Shown here piece by piece: positions 50,001 through 58,396 of a stretch of 64,000 nt of DNA. Within the stretch, counting starts at the first letter, position 1. Each line of letters begins with the position of its first letter. The notes under the pieces are model-generated. The model was not told the origin of the DNA, ran no database searches, and saw only the letters and a list, made by a program, of their open reading frames with translations. This DNA is from Magnolia sinica (Eukaryota; Streptophyta; Magnoliopsida; Magnoliales; Magnoliaceae): positions 16,634,001 through 16,698,000 of the forward strand of contig NC_080588.1 of assembly GCF_029962835.1 (NCBI RefSeq), read 5' to 3'. The translations under genes and the position numbers were made by a program.

Positions 50001-52149
50001 CTTTTCCTTCATTCTCTATTTTAGTTAATGGAGCTTTGAAAGGCTTCTTCAAGGCTTCTAGAGGATTGCGGCAATGAGACCCACTCTCGCCTTACCTATT
50101 TTTTGTGGTGGTGGAGGCTCTCAGTGGGATGCTCATCAAGGGTGTTGCGAATGGTTTGTTTAGAGGATTTGATATCCAATGGTTGACAGACAGATTTCTC
50201 ATCTCCAGCACGTGGATGGCACGCTTCTGTTTTGCGAAGCTAAGGAGGTCTCAATGGATAATCTACAAAAAAAAATTAATAATAATAAATAAATAAAAAT
50301 TGGTGTGTTTTGAAGCTATATCGGGGTTGAAAATTAATGTGGGAAAGTCAGAAATGCTTAGGATGAATGTAGATGGGGCTCGACCTTCTTTGCTTCATGA
50401 ACATCTTCAGCTGCAAGATTTGAGCCTTTTCCTCCACATTTCTAGGGCTGCCTTTATACATTGGGAAGCCGCCCAAGTATCTATGGGATAGGGTAATTGA
50501 AATCATCAAAAGGAAGTTGGCAACATGGAAATGCAGATGTATGTCCATGGGGGGTTGGTTCACCCTCTTAAAGATGCCTTTTTCCTATATGCCTATTTAT
50601 TTCCTTTCCTTGTTCAAGTTCCCCAAGTCAGTGCTTGACAAGCTAGACAAGTTGAGAAGAAATTTCCTCTAGGAAGGAGATAGTGCCAAAAGGAAGTTTC
50701 ATCTTCTAAGGTGGGATGAGGCTTGTAAACCTGTTATTGAGGGCGGGGCTAGCATTTAACCTTTGGGGGATATAAATGTGGCCTTTCTAGGGAAATGGAT
50801 TTGACGGTTTGGGGTAGAAGAAGGAAAGCTTTGGAGACAGGTGATAGCAGATAAATTTGGCACGCAAGAGGGAAGTTAGTTCATGAGGCATCGTTTGTTA
50901 TATAGAGCATCAGCAATTTGAAAAGCGATAGCAAACACTGAGCATTTGGTTAGACAGGGGATTTCCTTCAGGCTTGGTAGAGGCAATCATATTCGCTTTT
51001 GGATGGATCCTTGGTATGACCAGCAAGTGTGTCAATCTTTGTTCCCAAGGATCGCTCGTCTTACTTCCGATAGATTTATCACAGTGGCGGAGTGTTTTTC
51101 CATAGTTGAGGATTCAGTTGTTTGGTCTCCCCCTTGCCAAAGGAACTTGTTGGATGGTGAGTTTGATGAGTTCATCAATCTCTTGAACCTTCTCAACATT
51201 GTTTGGCCGACGATTGCCGAAGAAGACTTGATTTATTGGCTACGACACCGGTTGGGGAAGTTTATGATGAAGTCTTTGTTTCTCTTGGTTTCAAAGATTC
51301 CTTCCCAATTGGGCCTGTCCCATCCTTTTCATTTTTGGTTCTATGACGCTCTTCCTAGGGTGGCTGTTTTCGTTTGGCTCCTTGGCAGTGGTAGAGTTCT
51401 CATGGTGGACAACCTGTTGAGGAGATCATTGGTCATTCCAAATATCTATCTAATGTGCATGGGAAATGAGGAGTCTATTGACCACCTTTTCATCCATTGC
51501 CCCTTCGCTCGCTCAACTTTCGACCACTTCTTCAACAATGTGCAAATCACTTGGGTTATGCCTAGGTATGTTAGTGAATTGATATGAGCATGGCATGGAG
51601 GGGGAGTTGGCAAATCCGGGAAGGCTAAATGACATCTGCTTTTAATGGGTGTTTGTTGTGTGCTTTGGGGAGCACAGAATGGGCGATGTTTTAGGAATGA
51701 GAATCTGTATAGGGGAGGTCGTGTACAAAGTTGAATTTAGTGTCTAGTTGGGTGGTTTATGTAAAGGCCTCCGCTGGCGGCTTTCTTTCTTGATTTTGTT
51801 GGCCAGGGGTTATATTTTTTGTCGGCTTTTGTGGCTTCTAAATAAAATTGTTGTTATCTCTCCAAAAAAAAAAAAACCACAAAAGAAAAGAAAACCCATA
51901 GAAATAAGATATTCAAAGCATGGCTGTTTAGTAGAAAGTATATGGTCGGAGAATGGACAAAAACAGCATGGACAAATCATAGATTTATTAGCTGAAAAAG
52001 GAAAAGTCTTTATAATCTCGCATTGAAAAATGAAAGCTTGATCTTTGGTAGAATCATATATTGATGAAAAGATGGGTCCCTACTCATGGCTTAGTGGTAG
52101 ACTCACAAGAGTTTCAACACCATGGTCATGGGATTGAGTACCCATTGTG

Positions 52150-52191
<42 letters not shown>

Positions 52192-54242
52192 GAAAAGATG
52201 TATACATCAATTCATTGATAAGTGGATTAATGAGGGGGAATAAATTCCACAAAATCAGAATTTAAAAAAAAGAAAAAAAAGAAGTCGAATTTACAAATAT
52301 ACATGGAGATTCCCATAAATCCCCTAAAAGTGTACTGTTGAGAGCTTTGATTTTATTTGATTTTTTCTAATGTCTATACATGAAAACCCAACCAAACCCG
52401 TAAAAGTAGTTTTTTGATGCTTTTAACTTTAAGCAGAATCAAAAGGAACTAGAGTGACAGAAAGACCCAACAAAATAGAAACCTAATCTTGAAATATATG
52501 GTTTCAGACTTTCAATATATAATAACAAGGAATGGCAAGAGACTAGATCTGTTGTGCTTGGAAAGCTTGGAGATTTCTTCTCTTGAGTGTCATTTGATTT
52601 TTCTGGCTTCCAACCATGGAAATCACTATTGGAAGAGGATTTTTAGAGATAGGAATTGCAGAGAAGGAAACCCGCAGCAGATTAGGATTTCATGGGAGAA
52701 AAAGAGATGCAAAGATGGGGACATGGTGAAAGGAGGTTGCTTTTGCTCAAAACGTGAGCTTCTTTTCTTGGGGCAATTTGGTTTCTTTTCTTGGGGCAAT
52801 TTGGTTATTTCACTTTGCTAACTAACCATAGTGAAGTGGCAGTAGACAGCCATAGGGAAAAAGTAACAAGAAGGGTGTTTTTATTAGGGCTTTCATAATT
52901 TTTAATTTTTAATTTTTATTTTTTTTGAAGACACGCAATCACCCACAACCACATGTATCGGGTAAAGCCAAGGAGGGGAATCGAACCCTCACCTATAGGG
53001 AGCAAACCTATGGTGAAGACCATTCGCCCAAGCCTCGTTGGGTATTAGGGCTTTCATAATTAAAGATAGACGTGTAAAATTGCCCTTCTTGAGTATTACA
53101 TGAAGCAAACCCATGGGCCTAAACTCCACCCCAATGTAGATTTAAGCCCAATTATTACAAGAGCCCACATGTGGAACCAAGCAGTCCACCCAAGAGTCGC
53201 AACAGTCCATTTAACAAAATCCAAGCTAAGTTGCTAAGTGGCCCACGGAATTATAAACTTCAAAAATGAATGATTCATTAGCCATGTCCAGTAAATGGCA
53301 TTGATGCAGAAGTCCCATAATCTGTGATGTCTAAGATCTTGAGATTTTCTTCTATTATTGCTTTCCATGAACAAACAGCTAGCACAACGCACATCTCTTG
53401 GCAGGGGAAAGTTACACGCTATTAGTCATTCAAAACAAATAAAATGTAGCATGAAAGGACACGAGAAGGTTTTTAAGCAATTGAAAGGGCATGTAGGTAA
53501 TTTAGGATGAAGCTGTGTCATGGTCCTCTGTACCAAAAAGAGACGTACTTTTTGAACCCCCCCCCCCTGCCCAAAAGAAAAAAAAATACTATTTTTTTCC
53601 CACAGTCATTGCACATCACTTAGGGGGGGTTTTGGAACGTAAGTTACCTAAGATAAGCTACTTATGCCTCAAGTAGCTTATCTTGGTTTCTACTTAATAA
53701 GCTGAAGTGATTGAGTACCTTTAAGTTAAAAAAAAAGTTACTTATAATTGATCTTAAACCAAACTTATCTCAAATAAGTTACTTATCTACTGCTGTAAGT
53801 AGAAAAAGTAACTTAATTGGTGGTATCCAAACAGGCCCTTAGCAACTTGGATCAACTGTGTCTTGAGTTGAGGGTTGTATTGGGCTGACTCGCGTGAGTC
53901 GAGGGTGACTCATGGTATTGAACTGAATAGGGTAGAGCTGAATCTGAGCTGAGTTGTATCATACTTGTCCAAGTCTTAAAACCATGTTGCACATGCAAAT
54001 TTTACTGCCATTGTAAAATGAGGTATGCTTATAGAGGGGATGTTTACGATATTTGATGGAGAAATTTAGACATGGCCTTACTCTCTTCTTCTTCTTCTTT
54101 TTTTTCCTTTTTGCAGGCTCGTAAACCAGGTGGTGCTGATTTGTTTATCTGTTATGCTGGAGTTCAACTACGGGAGTCTGTCGCAGCCAAAGCTGATTGG
54201 TTGGTTTTCCAAATGCAGCATTTGATTACTTCCTTGGAATAG
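37596..54242 (+). CDS. PSP: Phosphoserine phosphatase, plastid-type, seven coding exons
   Basis: Hydrolyses L-3-phosphoserine to L-serine and phosphate, the last step of the phosphorylated serine pathway, in plastids in plants. Exons 37596-37818, 37912-38044, 38129-38236, 46508-46601, 48866-49015, 49121-49174 and 54117-54242 join in frame to 888 nt (295 aa), which from memory equals the Arabidopsis protein length. All introns are GT-AG. HAD motifs: DVDST (Asp89, Asp91), Ser178 in LISGG, Lys227 in SGGK, and GDGATD (247-252). Residues 1 to about 70 are Ser/Pro/basic-rich without acidic clusters, as in a transit peptide. Start chosen as the first ATG of the open frame, 14 bases after a plausible acceptor. 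Introns 3 (8.3 kb) and 6 (4.9 kb) are swollen by transposons, yet no break is seen in the coding exons. Confidence 0.93.
37912..38044 (+). CDS. PSP: PSP exon 2: HAD motif I
   Basis: Acceptor 'gcttgtag|ag' at 37911, donor 'GCCAG|gttcc' at 38045. Encodes residues 75-118 plus two bases, including the phosphate-accepting nucleophile region FDVDSTVC (Asp89 nucleophile, Asp91 acid/base) and 'DEGIDELAEFCGAGKAVAEW', the substrate-binding cap start. Confidence 0.95.
38129..38236 (+). CDS. PSP: PSP exon 3: cap domain
   Basis: Acceptor 'gttgccag|gg' at 38128, donor 'CCCAG|gtgcat' at 38237. Encodes residues 119-154 plus two bases with 'MSGSVPFEEALAARLSLF', the conserved four-helix cap segment of PSPs including the FEEAL glutamate and Arg implicated in substrate recognition in the family. 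Confidence 0.95.
39015..39235 (+). mobile_element. LINE 3'-end fragment (zf-RVT region) in PSP intron 3
   Basis: Translated fragments 'SGESMDHMFTHWEYARRL' and 'VTLFQAWHGQGNGWGKG' resemble the C-terminal zinc-binding region of plant LINE reverse transcriptases ('ESxDHLFxHCxYA..W'), with in-frame stops at several places. Compare the related segment at 51465-51590. No poly(A) tail is evident. Confidence 0.55.
39300..39530. repeat. Fragment related to the inverted-repeat element at 24222-25005
   Basis: Shares 'ggcttgggtgggcccaatcgtggtg', 'gtgaaatccaccctgacc', 'gattcaggtggatcacatgat' and 'caccctccaaactg' with one arm of that element. Single arm only. Confidence 0.5.
39590..39980. repeat. Third 'ggccgttac' repeat patch with (GA)n
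   Basis: Words such as 'taaaggccattatg', 'gtaacggtccgttata' and 'gtaacggccattacaacc' recur on both sides of a GA microsatellite. Same family as the patches in the 5'-UTR intron. Confidence 0.45.
39845..39895. repeat. (GA)n microsatellite
   Basis: About 25 perfect GA units. Confidence 0.97.
41695..41718. repeat. (GA)n microsatellite, left arm of second foldback
   Basis: Mirror of the (TC)n tract at 43975-44019, about half its length, showing independent slippage in the two arms. Confidence 0.9.
41899..42447. mobile_element. MITE nested in the left arm of the second foldback
   Basis: Terminal repeats of ~75 bp start gggaaaaggtactatgcgct at both ends. It is flanked by tatatatat on each side, compatible with a 9-bp MULE duplication but ambiguous inside a TA tract. 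Each end can also fold on itself: gctcgacctca..tgaggtcgagc on the left, and gctcgacctcac..gtgaggtcaagc on the right. It is absent from the right arm, where TA-rich sequence is continuous, so it inserted after the foldback formed. Confidence 0.8.
43975..44019. repeat. (TC)n microsatellite, right arm of second foldback
   Basis: About 22 TC units; counterpart of the GA tract at 41695-41718. Confidence 0.95.
45042..46050. mobile_element. hAT-like non-autonomous element, about 1.0 kb, in PSP intron 3
   Basis: Ends cagtgtttgaaatatcg and, reversed, caatgttttaaatatcg form terminal inverted repeats. The flanks gttctgat (45034-45041) and gttctagt (46051-46058) match at 6 of 8, consistent with an 8-bp hAT duplication. 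The body is AT-rich with repeated 'tatcgcatgggatatatc' words. No transposase. Confidence 0.65.
46508..46601 (+). CDS. PSP: PSP exon 4: HAD motif II
   Basis: Acceptor 'tatgtgtag|gttg' at 46507, donor 'CCAA|gtatgc' at 46602. Encodes residues 155-186 including 'VVYLISGGFRQMI', whose Ser178 binds the transferred phosphate. Lies 8.27 kb downstream of exon 3. Confidence 0.95.
46736..46868 (+). mobile_element. SINE, family A copy 1, in PSP intron 4
   Basis: A 133-bp tRNA-like head (A-box region tggtggtagactct, B-box gggttcgagtat) is followed by a GT-rich 3' part and a short A tail. A perfect 17-bp target duplication flanks it: aagtggagagttattgg at 46719-46735 and 46869-46885. Same family as 52075-52188. 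Inserted in the sense orientation of PSP. Confidence 0.88.
46886..48865. other. Rest of PSP intron 4
   Basis: No host exon is recognisable. A patch at about 47675-48025 is built of 'caacccaaccc/gggttgg' words and looks like a degenerate MITE (reversed ends caacttgggtaggttggg / ttgggtttggctcaacctg). The 99-codon frame at 47278-47577 has a few Cys/His residues but no family I recognise. Confidence 0.5.
48866..49015 (+). CDS. PSP: PSP exon 5: HAD motif III
   Basis: Acceptor 'catgaag|cctg' at 48865 (weak pyrimidine tract), donor 'GAAAA|gtaag' at 49016, phase 0 at both ends. Encodes residues 187-236 with 'GIPPENIFANQLLF' and 'EPTSRSGGKATAV', whose Lys227 is the conserved motif III lysine. Confidence 0.95.
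49121..49174 (+). CDS. PSP: PSP exon 6: HAD motif IV
   Basis: A 54-nt micro-exon, acceptor 'tttgcag|gtgc' and donor 'GGAG|gtaata'. Encodes residues 237-254 with 'MIGDGATDLE', whose aspartates coordinate Mg2+ in HAD phosphatases. Too short to appear as an isolated open frame. Confidence 0.95.
49300..51878 (+). mobile_element. LINE (plant L1-type), 5'-truncated and decayed, in PSP intron 6
   Basis: Successive plus-strand pieces give a plant L1 reverse transcriptase: 'QPFSEEEVKAVIGSM' (49450), 'FRPISLIGSPYKILVKILAS' (49690), 'SENQGAFVAGR' (49785), 'GLVCKLDIEKAY' (49875), 'LRQ*DPLSPYLFFVVVEAL' (50070, with an in-frame stop), and 'HVDGTLLFCEA' (50195) where intact elements have FADD. A zf-RVT end with 'ESIDHLFIHCPFA' (51470) follows, then 'aataaaattgttg' and a ~13-base A run at 51866-51878. 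An AT microsatellite interrupts the RT near 50268-50300. The endonuclease domain is absent. The 5' border is approximate, and no target duplication was recognised. Confidence 0.85.
52075..52188 (+). mobile_element. SINE, family A copy 2, in PSP intron 6
   Basis: Shares 'gggtccctactcatggcttagtggtagactc' and 'gagtttcaaca' with 46736-46868. Head with A box (agtggtagactc) and B box (gggattgagtac), ending in a long GT run. Perfect 12-bp duplication gatgaaaagatg at 52063-52074 and 52189-52200. The tail is (GT)n rather than poly(A). Confidence 0.82.
52901..53042 (-). mobile_element. SINE, family B, in PSP intron 6, minus strand
   Basis: On the minus strand: A box 'gaggcttgggcgaatgg', B box 'gggttcgattccc', then 'ggtgattgcgtgtcttc' and an A-rich tail. 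A perfect 19-bp target duplication, tattagggctttcataatt, lies at 52882-52900 and 53043-53061. Length 142 bp. Antisense to PSP. Confidence 0.9.
53623..53838. mobile_element. Tourist-like (PIF/Harbinger) MITE in PSP intron 6
   Basis: A 216-bp element whose ends ggggggttttgg and, reversed, gggcctgtttggatacc are related. It is rich in 'taagttacttat' inner inverted words and flanked by TTA on both sides (53620-53622, 53839-53841), the usual 3-bp target. Confidence 0.7.
54117..54242 (+). CDS. PSP: PSP exon 7: C-terminus
   Basis: Preceded by a long pyrimidine tract and 'ttgcag|gctc' at 54116. Encodes residues 255-295 with 'ARKPGGADLFICYAGVQLRE' and ends ..ITSLE followed by TAG. The last ~10 residues are similar in character to other plant PSPs. 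Confidence 0.95.
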   Translation, partial: ARKPGGADLFICYAGVQLRESVAAKADWLVFQMQHLITSLE

Positions 54243-54326
54243 TTTCTGGTCTGATGCTATTCCTTATCGGTATTTCTGTTTGGGCTCTTGGGGTTGCATT
54301 GAACACCAAGATTTTACAGTTGTTTT
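54243..54326 (+). other. Probable PSP 3' UTR (start)
   Basis: Follows the TAG stop directly. The polyadenylation site cannot be fixed; a SINE begins 84 bases after the stop, so the transcript either ends before it or includes it. Confidence 0.5.
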
Positions 54327-54503
54327 GCCTCCAACTCCATAGTCTACTTGAGTTGGTTAAAGTACATGTGGTCCTGAGGCATCACTCAGGTTTGAGTCCC
54401 TGAGGACAGTTTCCGAGTTTCATGAGGCGGTGGCCCTGAAAGTCTACCAAATAAAGAAAAAATAAAAGTAAAAAAGAAAAGAGAAAAAACAGAAGAAAAG
54501 AAA
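54327..54503 (+). mobile_element. SINE, family C, just downstream of the PSP stop codon
   Basis: A 177-bp element with a tRNA-like head (tacttgagttggttaaag; B-box region aggtttgagtccct), body 'gaggcggtggccctg', and a long A/G-rich tail. The flanking duplication is agattttacagttgtttt (54309-54326) and agattttacagttatttt (54504-54521), 17 of 18 matching. Confidence 0.85.
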
Positions 54504-54521
54504 AGATTTTACAGTTATTTT

Positions 54522-54994
54522 TATCATTAATTAATAAAACTGTGTTCTCTGATTTTTTATTTTCAAATAGCAAGTTTACTTTTTTTTTTTACAAGTGTTG
54601 GAGCAATGAGCATGCTAGCATGTAATCTAAAAGAAATAAATTAATCGCATTTTGGAGTAATGAAACATGATCTGTATCTTTGATCTGGTTGGCCACCTAA
54701 CTGATGTTTGACAGCCCAAAAATTGCATGGACTGAATGGTCCAAACCATCTGACTGGTGTAATTTATGGACAACTGCTAATTCTTTCCTTGGGTACTTCA
54801 ACAGTGCATTTTCAAGTAGTATATTGTATGATTATTGGTCTGATCACCATATTTTTGAGCTATGTACAAAGCCGCTATCTCTCCATAGCAACAGTCCATT
54901 TTCTATGTTGATGTTTGTTAGGGATGATTGCCGCAGATTTCACCATCTATACATATCATGGACGCAAAACGCCTGACCTAGAAGATGATTATTG
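54522..54994. other. Downstream of PSP, no gene seen
   Basis: AT-rich sequence. The two overlapping frames of 67 and 90 codons have no recognisable family. Confidence 0.5.
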
Positions 54995-55345
54995 AATCAG
55001 CCTGTTTGGTAGACACCTAAAAATGCACTGCTCTCTGAACAAATTATCCAAAAGGCGGATGTTTGGTGGCCATTTTCCATATTAAATGTAATTCAGTTGA
55101 GGTAAAAAAAAACAGCAAGAGGGCCTATTTAACTTTTATTTTTTTTGAAGCCCCGCGTCTCTGTGATGACACAAGTTCCCTGTAACTCTTGATACGTGGA
55201 GCCCGTGTTACCTAAAGCTCTGTGCGGACCTCTCCGAAGTCCATGATACATCTACTCCATGGAACTAAGTTTTTAAAATTTGCCTTCTGTAGAAATTTGC
55301 TTGAACAAGTTATTATTTTTTCAAGAGTGGCAACCAAACAGATCC
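54995..55345. mobile_element. MITE-like element ('tgtttggtagacacc' ends)
   Basis: The left end cagcctgtttggtagacacct and the reversed right end ggatctgtttggttgccact are related, as in many plant MITEs. Borders and target duplication are unsure. Confidence 0.4.
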
Positions 55346-55974
55346 TTATGATGTGGGTGGCACTGATGTGGTCATCCAAACGAACATGACTGACAAAATG
55401 CATACTGAGGTAAGCATCCCGTCCGAAAATAATAGATTGAGGCATGACTCCCTTAGGTAATGTTTCTCGACTCTGAACTCGTGAACTTGGGTGCAATGCA
55501 ATTACAGTCGGTGGAAACAGTTGTAGTGTTGTTGGATGAATAACTGCCTGAAGGATGATCAGAAATGAATGTGGTGTGAATAGTAGAAGAGACGCGGGAT
55601 AAGCATGAGAGAACAACTTGTTTGAGAACTAGCTATAATGATTTCCTTATTGCGACAGCCTAGTCCCGCCGCTCATGGCTCTGCTGGGAGTTCATGCATA
55701 CGCTGCAAGGAATAGGAAGTGCAGAGACTCCATTTTTTTGTGAGTTGGATCCCAAAGGAATTTGCAGTGTGATGGGAAGCTTCAAGTTCACCTCTGGTGC
55801 CGCCCATTTTCGGCATAGTTCCCGAAAACAAGACTCAACTTGACGGCCAGCCAGGTCAGGTTGACTAGAATGCCTGACTTGTAATTAGATAATTAGGAAT
55901 AAAAATGGATATTTAACATTGTTAAAATAAGTTTTAAAAAAACAAAAACAAATCATCAGTTGGCTGACTTATTA
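55346..55974. other. Intergenic, no gene seen
   Basis: The 134-codon minus-strand frame starting here (55212-55616) has no family resemblance I can name, and part of it overlaps the MITE. Confidence 0.4.
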
Positions 55975-56165
55975 AGGGGCCGTTTGGATGCATTTCCTCA
56001 GAATGGAGTTTTGAAAAGGGGGGATTTCTAGCCTGCATTATCATTCTACTCGGAACCAATATGATCATTTTTTATTTTTATTTTTTTTACTGAGTTGGTG
56101 TTTTAGCTTCTATTTTGTGGAGGATATGAAATGGGGCTTTGCAAAATGCATCCAAATGCACAACT
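55975..56165. mobile_element. MITE-like element ('ccgtttggatgcattt' ends)
   Basis: Left ggggccgtttggatgcattt and right aaaatgcatccaaatgcac (inverted) bound about 190 bp, as in Tourist-like MITEs. The target duplication is not clear. Confidence 0.45.
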
Positions 56166-56794
56166 GCCGTTTGGATGAAAATGGTGTTTTGGCCTCAAAA
56201 TTCCCTTTTCTGAAGGTGGTCTCAAAAGTCGTTCACTTGTCAAGTTGACTCAGCCAAGTTTTGGGTCGACTCGGTGATATTTAGAAATGTGATTTTCAGG
56301 CACCAACCATCATTGAATCCCAAATGGATATCTCTGATGGGTTGGGTTCTAGAGTTCCTGGACCTGGGCTGATCCTGTTCAGGTTTTGTTGCTTGATCCG
56401 GGCTATCAATGGGTTGCATCCTTTTGGTTCCAGGTCTCATTTTTGAGGATCTGGACCACCAAATGTGATTTGAGTTCAGGTAGCCCTACGATCTTTGCAA
56501 CTTAGTTTCGAGTCGGTAATCAGTCGAGGCCCACATAAAGAAATTCACATGGTTGGGCTCACCTGACCATGGATTAGATTGAAAGCAGGTGTGGCATTTG
56601 ACACGTTCGTGGTGTAAATGGGCTTTTGCCAAACCTCCTTCCATTGGTGGAAAATGAATTATATATCTAACTTATATAATATTCCCAGTGAAATTAACTG
56701 GACATCACTCAGACCCGAGTCGGCGTGATTTTAACCGGGTCGAAGCTGGTGGACCCGAACCCAAACCCTAGTAGACCCGGTTTTGTAACGGGCA
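56166..56794. other. Intergenic with 'gacccgg/gggtccg' words
   Basis: No gene. Words like gacccgagtcgg, aaccgggtc and gacccgaaccc recur here and again at 58400-58850, on the far side of the three-element cluster. This may be an older repeat split by that cluster. Confidence 0.4.
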
Positions 56795-57312
56795 CGGATT
56801 GGGTACCACACGGCTACACCCACCAGGACCGAGATAGAGACGGACGGCCATATCAGGGGATCTGTGGGACCCACCGTGATGTATATCTTTTATCTACCGT
56901 CCATCTATTTTAACAAATCATTTTAGGCCATGAGTTAAAAAAGGAGGTAGATAGAAGGCTCATGTGGACCACACCACACGAAGCAGTTGGTATTGAATTC
57001 ATACCGTTGAAAACTTTCTAGGGCCCACCGTGTTATTTATTTGCCATCTAACATGTTCATATGGTCACGTATGAGTGTATATAAGTGTTTGAAGGGAAAA
57101 AAATAAATATCTATTTTATCCAAAACTTCCATGTCCCCCAGGAAGTTTTCAATTCATACATCTTTCTATGGTGTGGTCCACTTGAACCCTCAACCTGCCT
57201 TATTTTTGGTCCCATGAACTAAAATGATCTTTCAGAATGGATGGACAGAGTGGATAAAAAATATAAACTACGGCGGGCCCCACAGATCCGTTGGTCTCTA
57301 GTACCCGATCCG
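56795..57312. mobile_element. Inverted-repeat element of the 'cccaccatgatgtatg' family, cluster copy 1
   Basis: Ends cggattgggtacc and gtacccgatccg are inverted. Inside, 'gtgggacccaccgtgatgtatatc' on the left and 'aaactacggcgggccccacag' on the right mirror each other. The body has the family landmarks 'gtggaccacacca' and 'ggtccacttgaa'. Confidence 0.65.
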
Positions 57313-57843
57313 CGTCCTTTTGTAGCCTGGGGTCCTGGACGCCGATTGTCTGCTGACGCTTAGTACCGTCACCAAGTTCTGTGAGCCCCACCTTGACGTT
57401 GTATCAACACCGTTCATTCATTTGGAGAGATCATTTTAGGGCATAAGCCAAAGAATGTGGTAGATCCAAAGCTAAATTGGACCCCACCACAGAAACCAGT
57501 GTGGATTAAATGCGTACCATTAAAAACTTCTTGGGGGGTTACATAAGTTTTCGATCAAGCTAATTCTTTTGTTTTCCTTTAGCCCATGCCTGCGTGAACT
57601 TATTAACCGGTGGGATCTTAAATAAACATCATGGTGGGCCCAGGAAGGTTTCAGCGGTTTCTGGAGTGGGATTCACTTGAGCTTTGTATCTATCATTCTC
57701 TGTCTTATGCCCTAAAATGACCTGTACAAGTGAATAGATGGTATAGATATAACACATATTTCATGATGGCCCTGTAGAACTTGGTGACATCACTTTAGCA
57801 GCCAGATAGCTGCCGAAACACTTGTCAGTAGCCAATCCGCGTC
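57313..57843. mobile_element. Inverted-repeat element, same family, cluster copy 2
   Basis: Left 'accaagttctgtgagccccacc' and right 'ctgtagaacttggtgac' are inverted copies. The body has 'gaccccaccacagaaacc', 'aaacttcttgggg' and 'aaacatcatggtgggcccagg'. It ends near 'agccaatccgcgtc'. Borders are approximate. Confidence 0.6.
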
Positions 57844-58396
57844 GGAAGCGGATTGGCTGGTGTACCACACACCAGCTATTTAGCTGGCGTCGTGCGAAGA
57901 CAGAACAAAGTTACATGGCCCTACAGTGATGTATTTATTATATCTATACCGTTCATCTATTTTTAGAGATCATTTTAGTGCATCATCCAAAAAGTCAATT
58001 ATATCTAAAGATTATGTGGACCACACCACAAATAGCCGCTGAGATAATGATTTTCACCATTTAACAATTTGTAGGGCCCACCATAACGTTTATTTTCCAT
58101 CCAATCTGTTCATAAGGTCAAAAACCTGAATTAAGAGGAAAAACAAATTTCATATTGATCCAAAGCCTCGGGGACCCCAAAAAGGATTTCAATGGTAGAC
58201 GTTCAATCCCCCACTGCTTTTTGCAGTGTGGTCCTATTGATAGTTAGATCTGTCTTAATTTTTTTATCAAGCTTTAAGACTAGCTCTTCAAATGAATGGT
58301 CGGTTTGGATATAAGACATACCTCATGATCAGACCCACAGAACTTGTTAATGTCAATCCAGCAGCTATCGTGAGGTACACTAGCCAATCCGCTTCC
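57844..58396. mobile_element. Inverted-repeat element, same family, cluster copy 3
   Basis: Ends ggaagcggattggctggtgtac and gta cactagccaatccgcttcc are near-perfect inverted repeats; length 553 bp. The body (for example 'tatttattatatc', 'gggcccaccataacgtttatt', 'caatggtagacgttcaatc') is closely related to the family copy in each arm of the large foldback (about 25800-26245). Confidence 0.75.
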
